Below are positions 43,181 through 52,277 of a stretch of 64,000 nt of DNA, one piece after another. The notes beneath the pieces were generated by a model, which was not told the DNA's origin, ran no database searches, and saw nothing but the letters and a program-made list of their open reading frames with translations. The position numbers and the translations under genes are program-made. Within the stretch, counting starts at the first letter, position 1, and every line of letters starts with the position of its first letter. The DNA is from Thermomonas sp. (GTDB lineage: Bacteria; Pseudomonadota; Gammaproteobacteria; Xanthomonadales; Xanthomonadaceae): contig NZ_JAQSDO010000015.1 in NCBI RefSeq assembly GCF_029945965.1, forward strand, positions 654,821 through 718,820, read 5' to 3'.

Positions 43181-46100
43181 ATGTCCGATCACGCATCCGC
43201 CAATCCGTCCGGTCCTCTTGTCGGCACAGCTCCTCGGCTGCAGCTAATGTCCAACGGGAATTACAGCGTCATGCTGACCGCCGCGGGTGCCGGCTACAGC
43301 CATTGGAAGGACTGCGCGATCACCCGCTGGCAGGCAGATTCAACCCTCGATGATCACGGCGCATGGCTGTACCTGCGGGACATGGACGACGGCGCGACCT
43401 GGTCTGCAGGCCTGCAGCCAACCGCGACTGCCGCGGACGACTATGCAGTGGAATTCACGCCCGACCGTGCGGTGATCCATCGCCGTGATGGCGACATCTC
43501 GACCGAGCTGGACATCGTGGTGGCCGGGGAGGGCGATGCCGAAGTGCGCCGTATCCGCCTGCATAACAATGGCAGCGGCGCGCACACCATCGAGGTGACC
43601 AGCTACGCAGAACTGGTACTCGCGCCGCAGGCGAGTGACGCAGCGCATCCTGCGTTTTCGAAGATGTTCGTACGTACCGAGTGGTTGGCGGATCGGCAGT
43701 TGCTGTTCGCATCACGCCGGGTGCGCTCGCCCGGCGACCCGTCCGCCTGCGTCGCCCAGTGGTTGGAGGTTGATGACGGAAACGGCGAAGCGCCGCAGTG
43801 GGAAACCGATCGTGCGCGCTTCATTGGACGTGGAGGCAACCAACGTGCGCCCGCAGCGCTTGCCACGGACGACCTGTCAGGCATCGTGGGCACGGTACTC
43901 GACCCGGTCTTTTGCCTGCGCCGTCGGGTGCGCATCGCAGCCGGCGAGACCGTGACGCTGCGCTTGTGGACAGTGGCTGCGGCATCCCGCGAAGAGGCGC
44001 TGGCGCTTGCCGGGCAGTTTGGAGGCAGCGAAGGCTTCGAGCGCGCGTCGTTGAGCGCTTCGAAGCGCGCCGGTGAGACATTGTTGACGCTGGGCATCGA
44101 CGCGGTGCAAGCCGAGCGCTTCCAACGGCTCGCAGCCGCGTTGCTGTATCCCGATTCGTCCATGCGGGCAGAGCCCTTGGCGCGACGGCAGGGGACTGGC
44201 GGTGCGCCCACGCTCTGGGCCGGAGGCATTTCCGGCGATCACCCGATCGCACTGCTGCGCATCGATGACGACGCCGGACTCGATCTCGTCGACGAGCTGC
44301 TGCGCGCCAGCGCGTTCTGGCACGCCCACGGCGTTGACGCCGATCTCGTCGTCATCGCTGACACGGGCGCCTCCATCGAAACGCTGAAGGCCCGCATCGA
44401 CGCGCATGCCGCGCAGTTTTCGCCGCCTGGCGGCAAGCCGAACGTGTTCGCGCTGGCTACCGACGGGACTGCAGAAGTACTACAGGCCGGGCTGGCGACT
44501 GCCGCTGCAGTGGTCATCGACCAGCGCAATGGTTCACTGGGCGCACAGGTGGACGCACTGTTGACTCCTGCGGCGGACGGCGGAATTCCAACTGCAGCCG
44601 CGCGTGCCGAGCCTACCCAACCGAAGCCGACCGATCCACTGCCGGGCGACACAGTCGAGAGCAGCCTCGAATTCTTCAATGGCCACGGTGGTTTTGCCGA
44701 CGACGGGCGCGAGTACGTGACCGTGATCCGCAATGGTGTGCTGCCGCCGATGCCGTGGGCCAATGTCGTTGCCAACCCCGATTTCGGCTTCACCGCCACC
44801 GAGGCCGGCGGCGGCTATGTCTGGTCCCAGAACAGCCAGCGCAACCCCATCACGCCCTGGGCCAACGATCCGGTCTCAGACCCGCCGCAGGACGTGCTGT
44901 ACGTGCGCGATGAGCAGGACGGGCACCTGTGCACTGCGACCGCGCTGCCGTGCATGGCTGGCGACAACGGTAAGTACATCGTGCGTCATGGCCACGGCTA
45001 CACCCGCTTCCAGCACCAGGCGCTCGGGATCGAACTCGACCTGTTGCAGTACGTGCCTATTGCCGACGGTGTGAAGATCTCACGCCTGCGGATTCGCAAC
45101 CTTTCGGGGCGAGTACGCAAGCTGTCGGTGACAGCCTTCGTGCAATGGGCACTCGGTCCGAACGGCACCAGCACCACGCCGTTTGTCGACACCTCGCTTG
45201 ATGCCGACACTGGCGCACTGTTCGCGCGCAACCGGTGGCGCAGTGAGTTCGGCGAACGCGTGGCGTTCATCGACCTGCGCGGTCGCCAGCAGTCGCACGA
45301 TGGTGACCGCACGGGTTTCATAGGCCGCCACGGCGACCTGTCTGCTCCCGCAGCGCTGCGAAACGGCGAGCCGCTTGCCGGCCGCACCGGTGTCGGACTC
45401 GATCCCTGCGGTGCGCTGCAGGCCCACGTTGAACTGCCCGCGGGCGGCGAAGACGAGATCGTGCTGCTGCTCGGCGATGCGAACGATGCGGATTCGGCGC
45501 GCGAACTGTTGCAACGCTACCGCGATGCCGACCTCGACGCCGTGCTGCATGCGGTGAAGCAACAGTGGGACGACATCCTCGGAACGGTGCAGGTGCGCAC
45601 GCCCAACCGTGCGATGGATCTGCTACTCAACCGCTGGCTGCTCTACCAGGCTCTGTGCTGCCGAGTGTGGGCACGCACCGCCTATTACCAAGCCAGTGGT
45701 GCTTACGGTTTCCGCGACCAGCTGCAGGACGTGATGGCCACCTGCATCGCGCGTCCGGACGAAACACGCGCGCAGTTGCTACGCGCGGCTGGTCGCCAGT
45801 TCGCAGAGGGCGACGTGCAGCACTGGTGGTTGCCGCCGGGCGGGGACGGCATCCGCACGCACATGACCGACGACCGTCTGTGGCTGCCTTATGTCGCCTG
45901 CCATTACATGCAAGTCACCGGCGACACCGCCGTGCTCGACACCCGCCAGCCTTTCATCGAGGGGCCGCATTTGGAGCCTGGCGCGCACGAGGCGTACTAC
46001 CGCCCAACCACATCCACCACCGACGCCAGCCTGTACGAGCACTGCGCGCGCGCGATCGACGCCAGCCTGTCACTGGGTGTGCATGACCTGCCACTGTTCG

Positions 46101-47080
46101 GTACCGGCGACTGGAACGACGGCATGAACCGCGTCGGCGAGCAGGGCAAGGGCGAGAGCATCTGGCTGGGCTGGTTCCTGTGCGCGACGATCGAAGCTTT
46201 CGCACCCTGCGCGAAGGCGCGGGGCGAGGACGAACGCGCGCGCCGTTGGGAGCAGGTGGCCAAGAGCGTGCGCGCCGGCCTCGACGTCGGCGGCTGGGAC
46301 GGTGAGTGGTATCGCCGCGGCTATTACGACGACGGCACGCCATTGGGCTCGCACGAAAGCGAGGAATGCCGGATCGATGCCATCGCACAGTCGTGGAGCG
46401 TCATCGCCGGTGGCGGCGACCCGGCGCACGCGAAATCCGCGATGGAACAGGTCGACCGCCAGCTCATCCTGCGCGATGAAAAACTCGCGTTGCTGTTCAC
46501 ACCGCCGCTGCAGCACACCGCGCTAGATCCCGGTTATGTCAAGGCGTATCCAGCTGGCCTGCGCGAGAACGGCGGCCAGTACACGCACGGTGCACAGTGG
46601 TCGATATTCGCCTTCGCCAAACTGGGTGACGGTGACCGCGCCGAAGGCCTGTTCGCGCTGATCAACCCGATTCACCATTCAGCCACGGCGGACGCGGTGG
46701 CGCGCTACAAGGTCGAACCCTACGTCGCGGCGGCCGATGTCTATTCAGTCGATCCCCACGTCGGCCGCGGCGGCTGGACCTGGTACACCGGCTCCGGCGC
46801 GTGGCTATACCGGGCTGGTCTCGAGGCTATCCTCGGGTTCAACCTGGAGGGCGACCGGCTGCGGCTTGAGCCATGCATTCCGCGCGACTGGCCAGGGTTC
46901 TCGATCGACTACCGCTATGGCGGCAGCCGCTACCGGATAGAAGTCACCAATCCGCATCGCGCCTGCAGCGGCATCGCGCGCTGTGAGCTGGACGGCAAGC
47001 AGCTCGAGGTCGCTCCGTGCCTGATTCCGCTGGTCGATGACGGCGGCGTACATCACGTTGCGGTGGAGCTCGGCAAGTAA
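43181..47080 (+). CDS. GH94-family protein, probable beta-1,2-oligoglucan phosphorylase
   Basis: 1299 residues, no signal peptide. Two beta-sandwich regions (first starts LQLMSNGNYSVMLTAAGAGY near residue 20; second near 500) precede an alpha/alpha-barrel with the GH94 catalytic segment [13 protein letters not shown] (near residue 974). The whole protein lines up with residues about 1580-2886 of NdvB but lacks the glycosyltransferase. Stand-alone proteins of this kind include the 1,2-beta-oligoglucan phosphorylases, which release glucose-1-phosphate; substrate here is inferred. ATG 43181 with GGAA upstream is preferred to ATG 43112, which lacks a ribosome site. Confidence 0.85.
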   Translation: MSDHASANPSGPLVGTAPRLQLMSNGNYSVMLTAAGAGYSHWKDCAITRWQADSTLDDHGAWLYLRDMDDGATWSAGLQPTATAADDYAVEFTPDRAVIHRRDGDISTELDIVVAGEGDAEVRRIRLHNNGSGAHTIEVTSYAELVLAPQASDAAHPAFSKMFVRTEWLADRQLLFASRRVRSPGDPSACVAQWLEVDDGNGEAPQWETDRARFIGRGGNQRAPAALATDDLSGIVGTVLDPVFCLRRRVRIAAGETVTLRLWTVAAASREEALALAGQFGGSEGFERASLSASKRAGETLLTLGIDAVQAERFQRLAAALLYPDSSMRAEPLARRQGTGGAPTLWAGGISGDHPIALLRIDDDAGLDLVDELLRASAFWHAHGVDADLVVIADTGASIETLKARIDAHAAQFSPPGGKPNVFALATDGTAEVLQAGLATAAAVVIDQRNGSLGAQVDALLTPAADGGIPTAAARAEPTQPKPTDPLPGDTVESSLEFFNGHGGFADDGREYVTVIRNGVLPPMPWANVVANPDFGFTATEAGGGYVWSQNSQRNPITPWANDPVSDPPQDVLYVRDEQDGHLCTATALPCMAGDNGKYIVRHGHGYTRFQHQALGIELDLLQYVPIADGVKISRLRIRNLSGRVRKLSVTAFVQWALGPNGTSTTPFVDTSLDADTGALFARNRWRSEFGERVAFIDLRGRQQSHDGDRTGFIGRHGDLSAPAALRNGEPLAGRTGVGLDPCGALQAHVELPAGGEDEIVLLLGDANDADSARELLQRYRDADLDAVLHAVKQQWDDILGTVQVRTPNRAMDLLLNRWLLYQALCCRVWARTAYYQASGAYGFRDQLQDVMATCIARPDETRAQLLRAAGRQFAEGDVQHWWLPPGGDGIRTHMTDDRLWLPYVACHYMQVTGDTAVLDTRQPFIEGPHLEPGAHEAYYRPTTSTTDASLYEHCARAIDASLSLGVHDLPLFGTGDWNDGMNRVGEQGKGESIWLGWFLCATIEAFAPCAKARGEDERARRWEQVAKSVRAGLDVGGWDGEWYRRGYYDDGTPLGSHESEECRIDAIAQSWSVIAGGGDPAHAKSAMEQVDRQLILRDEKLALLFTPPLQHTALDPGYVKAYPAGLRENGGQYTHGAQWSIFAFAKLGDGDRAEGLFALINPIHHSATADAVARYKVEPYVAAADVYSVDPHVGRGGWTWYTGSGAWLYRAGLEAILGFNLEGDRLRLEPCIPRDWPGFSIDYRYGGSRYRIEVTNPHRACSGIARCELDGKQLEVAPCLIPLVDDGGVHHVAVELGK
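47006..47080 (+). repeat. Direct repeat, copy 1 (3' end of GH94 gene)
   Basis: These 75 bases encode the last 24 residues and stop of the GH94 protein (EVAPCLIPLVDDGG onward). They match 52203-52277 at 68 of 75 positions by eye. Most differences are in third codon positions or at the stop (TAA versus TGA). The copies bracket a 5.1-kb segment. Confidence 0.85.
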
Positions 47081-47196
47081 GGCAGCAGGTCGACGTGGCT
47101 TTTCGACTTGCCTGGCCAGCGGAATGTCACGAAACGGTGAAGCCGGACGAACGGATGTTCACATCAACGCTCCATCGCAGAAGGATCAGCAAGACC

Positions 47197-47586
47197 ATGA
47201 AATATTATTTTGCAAAAACACTGTCCGACACGAGTTTCGATGACGCCATCGCGCGTGCGACTGACGCCTTGAAGCAAGAGGGCTTCGGCATCCTGACCGA
47301 CATCGATGTCAAGGCCACGATGAAGAAGAAGCTCGACAAGGACTTCCGCGACTACCGCATCCTCGGGGCCTGCAACCCGGAGATGGCCTGGCAGGCGCTA
47401 CAGGTCGAAGCCAGGATCGGCACGATGTTGCCGTGCAATGTCATCGTTCAGGCACTCGACAACGGCGATGTGGAAGTTGCGGCCGTCGATCCCGTGGCCT
47501 CGATGCAGGCCGTCGACAATCCCGGCCTTGCCGGCGTCGCCGCGGACGTGCGTGACCGGCTCAAGCGCGTTATCGACGCGCTCTGA
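47197..47586 (+). CDS. DUF302 domain protein
   Basis: 129 residues. DUF302 pattern: YYFAKTLSDTSFDDAIARAT, EGFGILTDIDVKATMKKKL, YRILGACNPEMAWQAL and the hydrophobic MLPCNVIVQ. The family forms small dimers near sulfur, redox and metal genes; no function is established. ATG 47197 follows AAGGA at about 11 bases. Stands alone between the GH94 gene and the TetR operator; may belong to the inserted segment. Confidence 0.88.
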   Translation: MKYYFAKTLSDTSFDDAIARATDALKQEGFGILTDIDVKATMKKKLDKDFRDYRILGACNPEMAWQALQVEARIGTMLPCNVIVQALDNGDVEVAAVDPVASMQAVDNPGLAGVAADVRDRLKRVIDAL

Positions 47587-47669
47587 CTGAGCATAGGGGA
47601 GGGTGCCAGCCTGAACGTTACGTCAGCACGGTAGCCATTTGGAGGCTTGCATTCGTTCTGATATTGGAT

Positions 47670-47695
47670 AAAGATAGTAAGTGATTACTATCTTT
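47670..47695 (+). promoter_or_regulatory. Perfect palindromic operator of the TetR gene
   Basis: AAAGATAGTAA (47670-47680) and TTACTATCTTT (47685-47695) are perfect 11-base arms around GTGA, ten bases before the tetR ATG. A promoter TTGGAT (47664-47669), 16 bases, TACTAT (47686-47691) lies across it, so a bound repressor would block RNA polymerase. Self-regulation by the adjacent TetR protein is the simplest reading. Confidence 0.7.
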
Positions 47696-47705
47696 GAGAG
47701 TGCCC

Positions 47706-48323
47706 ATGTCCCAACGTCCAAGGAATCTTCCAGCCGAAGAACGGCGTGCGGTGACGGTTGGAGCAGTGGTCGAGCTGGCAGCTTCACAGAATCCGAGTGA
47801 AATCACTACTGCAGCCATCGCCAAGCACATGCACTTGACTCAAGGTGCCCTGTTTCGGCATTTTCCCAGCAAGGAAGCGATCTGGCAGGCGACCATGGAA
47901 TGGGTTGCCGAACGCCTGTTGAACCGGATCGAACGCGCCGCCGAAGGAATCGACTTGCCGTTGGCGGCGTTGCGGGCCATGTTCATGGCTCACGTTGAAT
48001 TCGTCACCGAACATCCCGGCGTGCCGCGGATGATGTTCGGAGAGCTGCAGCGCGCTGAACCAACCGCAGCCAAACGCATGGTGAAGACGCTGATCGAGCG
48101 CTACCAGCAGCGCCTGCACAAGTTGATGGAGGCAGGCAAGGCGAGCGGCGAGGTAGCTGCTTCACTCGATAGTGAAGCAGCAGCAATCTTGTTCATTGGC
48201 ACAGTCCAGGGACTGGTCATGCAGTCGCTGCTGGCCGGTGACGTGGCCGGGATGCGCCGCGACGCACCGCGAGTCTTCGACATCTATTGTCGTGGCATCG
48301 AGGCGCGCCATGAAACGACTTGA
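47706..48323 (+). CDS. TetR/AcrR-family repressor
   Basis: 205 residues. N-terminal helix-turn-helix (ITTAAIAKHMHLTQGALFRH, then FPSKEAIW) followed by an alpha-helical ligand domain (PGVPRMMFGELQRAE, VQGLVMQSLLAGD). Starts at ATG 47706; the upstream in-frame TTG would overlap the operator. The stop lies inside the next gene (HlyD), so repressor and exporter are one operon. Inducer unknown. Confidence 0.92.
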   Translation: MSQRPRNLPAEERRAVTVGAVVELAASQNPSEITTAAIAKHMHLTQGALFRHFPSKEAIWQATMEWVAERLLNRIERAAEGIDLPLAALRAMFMAHVEFVTEHPGVPRMMFGELQRAEPTAAKRMVKTLIERYQQRLHKLMEAGKASGEVAASLDSEAAAILFIGTVQGLVMQSLLAGDVAGMRRDAPRVFDIYCRGIEARHETT

Positions 48324-49485
48324 ATCCTTGCTCACGCGACTGCCCATGCGCGGTCGAACGCTGGCGTTACTGGCTGCACTCGTCCCGCTGTTGGCGTTGT
48401 TCGCCTACGTGATCCTGCGTTCCGGTCCCTTGTCACCAGTGGCCGTGACGACCACGACCGTGCAGACGCACGCCATCTCGCCAAACCTGTTTGGTATCGG
48501 CACCGTCGAGGCGCGCTATATCCACAGGATTGGTCCCACGTTTCCCGGGCGCGTGAGCCGGCTGGACGTGCAGGTCGGCGACAGGGTGGCGGCGGGACAG
48601 GTGCTTGGCGAGATGGATGCCATCGATCTCGATGATCGCATTCGCGCGCAGGAAGCCTCGCTCCGGCGTGCCGACGCGATGGTGCGTGAAGCCCAAGCGC
48701 GCCAGGCCTTTGCCCGTACGCAGCTTCACCGCTACGAACAACTGCTGCCATCGCGAATGGTCAGCGAGGAAGTCGTGGCAAGCAAACGGCAGGAGTTGCA
48801 GGTCGCCGATGCCGGACTCTCCGCTGCACGCGAGGAGTTCACGCGGAGTCGCGCAGACCGCGAGGCCACGATCGCGCAGCGGACCAGCCTGCAACTGGTG
48901 GCACCGACCGATGGCTTGGTGGTGGTACGCGACGTCGATCCTGGCACTACAGTAGTTGCCGGCCAGGCCGTGGTGGAAATCATCGATCCGCACAGCCTTT
49001 GGATTGACGTACGTTTCGATCAGGCCGGCGCTACCGGACTGGCGGCGGGGCAGCTGGCACGCATCGTCCTGCGCTCGCGCAGTGATCGACCCATGGACGG
49101 CAAGGTACTACGGGTTGAGCCCTTGGCGGACGCGGTAACCGAGGAAACCCGTGCCAAGGTGAGCTTCACCTCACCTCCGGCACCGTTGCCACCGGTGGGT
49201 GAACTGGCCGAGGTCAGCGTCGCCCTGCCGGCACTTCCGGCCGCACCAGTGATTCCCAACGCCGCAGTCGTGCGCCGCGATGGGCAGCTCGGCGTATGGC
49301 AAGTCGTGGACGGCAACAAGCTGCGCTTCACTCCCGTCGAAATTGGCTTGGCCGACCTCGATGGTCGCGTGCAGGTCGCAGCCGGGCTCAAGGCGGGTGA
49401 CCAGGTCGTGGAATACAGCGAAAAGGCACTCGGGCCACGTAGCCGTATCCACGTCGTGGAGTCCATCCGCGGTGTAGCGAAATGA
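48310..49485 (+). CDS. HlyD-family periplasmic adaptor (DevB-like)
   Basis: 391 residues. One N-terminal membrane helix (TLALLAALVPLLALFAYVIL), lipoyl half-motif GRVSRLDVQVGDRVAAGQVL, a coiled-coil hairpin (residues about 110-190), the second lipoyl half (LVAPTDGLVVVRDVDPGTTV) and beta-barrel. Joins an inner-membrane ABC transporter to an outer-membrane channel. Overlaps tetR at the front and the permease at the back (ATGA). Confidence 0.92.
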   Translation: MKRLESLLTRLPMRGRTLALLAALVPLLALFAYVILRSGPLSPVAVTTTTVQTHAISPNLFGIGTVEARYIHRIGPTFPGRVSRLDVQVGDRVAAGQVLGEMDAIDLDDRIRAQEASLRRADAMVREAQARQAFARTQLHRYEQLLPSRMVSEEVVASKRQELQVADAGLSAAREEFTRSRADREATIAQRTSLQLVAPTDGLVVVRDVDPGTTVVAGQAVVEIIDPHSLWIDVRFDQAGATGLAAGQLARIVLRSRSDRPMDGKVLRVEPLADAVTEETRAKVSFTSPPAPLPPVGELAEVSVALPALPAAPVIPNAAVVRRDGQLGVWQVVDGNKLRFTPVEIGLADLDGRVQVAAGLKAGDQVVEYSEKALGPRSRIHVVESIRGVAK

Positions 49486-50684
49486 TCAACCTCGCCGCGC
49501 GCGACATCCTGCATGGATGGGGCAAGTTCCTGTTCACCGGCATTGGCCTCGGGCTGCTGATCGGCGTGACCCTGACCATGGCCGGCGTCTATCGGGGCAT
49601 GGTGGCCGACGGCAAGGCGCTGCTCGACAACAGCGGCGCGGATCTGTGGGTAGTGCAACGCGACACCCTCGGTCCTTACGCTGAATCCTCGAGCCTCTAT
49701 GACGATCTCTACCGCGGCATCCTCGCCATGCCAGGGGTCGCGCGCGCGGCCAACGTGACCTACCTGACCATGCAGGTCCGCAAGGACGAGCGCGACGTGC
49801 GCACGATGGTGGTCGGCATCGCCCCTGGTGCGGCGGGTACGCCCGGTTGGCCGCCATATCTCGTCGCCGGGCGGCAGATTACCCGCAGCCATTACGAAGC
49901 CGTTGCCGACATCGCCACCGGCTTCCGGCTGGACGACCGCATCCGCATCCGCCGCAACCTCTACACCGTGGTTGGCCTGACTCGACGCATGGTGTCGTCC
50001 AGCGGCGATCCAATGGTGTTCATTCCGCTCAAGGACGCGCAGGACGCGCAGTTCCTCAAGGACAACGACACGATTCTTCAGAACCGCCGACGCACGACGG
50101 AGAATCCTGCCTTCAACCGTCCCGGCGTGCCGGGACTGCTCGACGCGGTGATCGCCTCTCAAAGCGACAACCACTCCGTCAATGCCGTGCTGGTCCAGGT
50201 CAAGTCCGGGCAATCGGCCGACGACGTCGCCGCATCGATCCAGCGCTGGAAGCGCGTCACCGCCTACACCCGACCGCAGATGGAACAGATCCTGATCGGC
50301 AAGCTGATCGCCACCTCGGCGCGGCAGATCGGCATGTTCCTGGTGATCCTGGCGATCGTCAGCGCCGCCATCGTCGCCTTCATCATCTATACGCTGACCC
50401 TCGGCAAGATCCGCGAGATCGCGGTGCTCAAGCTCATCGGCACACGCAACCGCACCATCGCCGGGATGATCATGCAGCAGGCGCTCGGCCTCGGGCTGAT
50501 CGGTTTCGTGGTTGGCAAGATATCGGCCACGTTCTGGGCGCCGAACTTCCCCAAGTACGTCCTGCTTGAACCGCAGGATGCTGTCACCGGTTTTGTCGCG
50601 GTGATGCTCATTTGCGTGCTCGCCAGCCTGGTCGCGATCCGTGCTGCGCTCAAAGTCGATCCGGCCGAAGCGATCGGGGGCTGA
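49482..50684 (+). CDS. ABC transporter permease, FtsX/MacB type (DevC-like)
   Basis: 400 residues. One N-terminal helix (FLFTGIGLGLLIGVTLTM), a large periplasmic domain (residues about 45-270) and three C-terminal helices (IGMFLVILAIVSAAIVAFII; QALGLGLIGFVVG; AVMLICVLASLVAI), ending KVDPAEAIGG as FtsX-type permeases do. With the HlyD protein and the ATPase it forms a DevBCA-like exporter. No outer-membrane TolC gene is nearby. Confidence 0.93.
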   Translation: MINLAARDILHGWGKFLFTGIGLGLLIGVTLTMAGVYRGMVADGKALLDNSGADLWVVQRDTLGPYAESSSLYDDLYRGILAMPGVARAANVTYLTMQVRKDERDVRTMVVGIAPGAAGTPGWPPYLVAGRQITRSHYEAVADIATGFRLDDRIRIRRNLYTVVGLTRRMVSSSGDPMVFIPLKDAQDAQFLKDNDTILQNRRRTTENPAFNRPGVPGLLDAVIASQSDNHSVNAVLVQVKSGQSADDVAASIQRWKRVTAYTRPQMEQILIGKLIATSARQIGMFLVILAIVSAAIVAFIIYTLTLGKIREIAVLKLIGTRNRTIAGMIMQQALGLGLIGFVVGKISATFWAPNFPKYVLLEPQDAVTGFVAVMLICVLASLVAIRAALKVDPAEAIGG

Positions 50685-50685
50685 G

Positions 50686-51396
50686 ATGACGGGCAAGGGC
50701 ATCCGCATCGAAGGCCTGAGCAAGCGTTATGGCACCGGCGACACCGCGGTCGATGCGCTCAAGCACGTCGATATGCAGGTCGCGCCCGGCGAGGTAATCG
50801 GCCTGATCGGCCCGTCGGGTTCAGGCAAGAGCACCCTGCTCAAGTGCCTCGGCGCGGTGATCGAGCCGACCGCGGGGCGCATGATCCTTGGCGACGAGGT
50901 GATCTATGACAACGGCTGGAAGATCCGCGACCTGCGCGCACTGCGCCGCGACAAGATTGGCTTCGTGTTCCAGTCCGCGTACTTGATCCCGTTCCTGGAT
51001 GCCACCGACAACGTCGCCCTGCTGCCGATGCTGGCCGGCGTGCCGAATGCCAAAGCGCGGGCATCGGCGATGGAAATGCTGCAGGCGCTGGATGTCGCGC
51101 ATCGCGCTGCCGCCATGCCGGCGCAGCTCTCGGGCGGCGAACAGCAACGCGTGGCAATCGCCCGCGGCCTGGTGAACCGTCCTCCGGTCATCCTCGCCGA
51201 CGAGCCCACTGCACCATTGGACGGCGAACGTGCGTTGGCGGTGATCCGCATCCTCAACGATATGGCGCGCAGATTCCAGACCGCCATCATCGTCGTCACC
51301 CACGACGAGAAAATCATCCCCACGTTCAGGCGCATGTACCACATCCGCGACGGCGTGACCCATGAGGAGGCCGGCGAGGGCAGGGCGTTCAATTGA
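50686..51396 (+). CDS. ABC transporter ATP-binding protein (LolD/DevA-like)
   Basis: 236 residues. Walker A GPSGSGKST, Q-loop FVFQSAYLIPF, signature LSGGEQQRVAIARGL, Walker B VILADEPTAPLD (Pro where Gly is usual) and the switch His in VVTHDEKI. Powers the permease encoded immediately upstream. ATG 50686 is one base after the permease stop, with a GGGGG run upstream. Confidence 0.94.
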   Translation: MTGKGIRIEGLSKRYGTGDTAVDALKHVDMQVAPGEVIGLIGPSGSGKSTLLKCLGAVIEPTAGRMILGDEVIYDNGWKIRDLRALRRDKIGFVFQSAYLIPFLDATDNVALLPMLAGVPNAKARASAMEMLQALDVAHRAAAMPAQLSGGEQQRVAIARGLVNRPPVILADEPTAPLDGERALAVIRILNDMARRFQTAIIVVTHDEKIIPTFRRMYHIRDGVTHEEAGEGRAFN

Positions 51397-51484
51397 ACTT
51401 CGTTCCGAAGCCGAAGCTCTGGACTGCCAGTTGTTTCGAAACCGATCACACATGACCACGTCGAATCTGAAGGAAGGACAGATC

Positions 51485-51898
51485 ATGAAAACGCGCAGGA
51501 CTCGTGATTTCTGGGTTTGGATGATTTCCCTGATCGCCATCGGGTTTGGCGCTATGACCATCAAGGAAGGCGGCACGGTGCTATTCGGCAGCGAGACCTC
51601 CCGCGCTGCTGCCGGTGAGTATGTCCCGTTCGTGCTCTGGTTCAATTTCATCGCCGGCTTCGCCTACGTCATTGCCGGTGCAGGCCTCTGGCTGCAACAC
51701 CGCTGGGCAGTGCCATTGGCCATCGTCATCGCCGTGGCAACGCTCGCCGTATTTGCGGCGTTTGCCGTGCACGTGGCCTTCGGCGGTGCCTACGCGCAAC
51801 GCACGCTCATCGCCATGACCCTGCGAAGTACGGTCTGGATCGTGATCGCAGCCATCGGTGCCTGGCGGCTCCAGCAACGCCGTCTCGGCAACGGGTAA
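51485..51898 (+). CDS. Small integral membrane protein, unknown function
   Basis: 137 residues, four hydrophobic helices (FWVWMISLIAIGFGAMTI; FVLWFNFIAGFAYVIAGAGL; WAVPLAIVIAVATLAVFAAF; LRSTVWIVIAAIGAW). No family was recognised beyond a general likeness to small DoxX-sized membrane proteins. AAGGA lies seven bases before ATG 51485. Downstream of the ABC genes, 88 bases away, and likely the last gene of the exporter segment. Confidence 0.7.
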   Translation: MKTRRTRDFWVWMISLIAIGFGAMTIKEGGTVLFGSETSRAAAGEYVPFVLWFNFIAGFAYVIAGAGLWLQHRWAVPLAIVIAVATLAVFAAFAVHVAFGGAYAQRTLIAMTLRSTVWIVIAAIGAWRLQQRRLGNG

Positions 51899-52043
51899 TC
51901 GATAGATACCGCGGGGCGCCGCATGAACATCAGGCTCGATGGCGCCGCGCACATAGTCATATGCTCGAGCTTTCTGGCAGAGAGTGGCGCTATCAACGCT
52001 CGCGACATTCCTATCATCCGGTTTCTGAAATACTGCTGCCGAA

Positions 52044-52277
52044 ATGCCTAGTGCTTGGACATTGTTGGGTCGGTGGCAGCGCTTGCGGAGACGCATTTGG
52101 CGCTGGCGAAGGGCGGTGGGGGCGCCTGCGACGCCGGCCGAGCCGCCGTTGCGTGCGCTGTTGTTCAGCGCCGGGCAAATGGGACTGCACGGGCGGAAGC
52201 CCGAGGTCGCTACGTGCCTGGTTCCGCTGGTCGATGACGGCGGCGTGCATCACGTCGCGGTGGAGCTAGGCAACTGA
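52044..52277 (+). pseudogene. Fused head and tail of a deleted ndvB-like gene
   Basis: A 77-codon frame whose residues about 31-51 (PAEPPLRALLFSAGQMGLHG) resemble the start of NdvB ([20 protein letters not shown]), while residues 54-77 ([14 protein letters not shown] onward) are nearly the C-terminus of the GH94 protein. The simplest reading is a second NdvB-type gene that lost its middle by an in-frame deletion. The frame is still open and its TGA shares one base with the ndvB ATG (TGATG), so it may be translated and coupled to ndvB. The preceding 145 bases hold no gene I can see. Confidence 0.65.
52203..52277 (+). repeat. Direct repeat, copy 2
   Basis: Matches 47006-47080 at 68 of 75 bases in the same orientation. 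It forms the 3' end of the 77-codon remnant. Homologous recombination between the copies would remove the DUF302, TetR and exporter genes. Confidence 0.85.
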
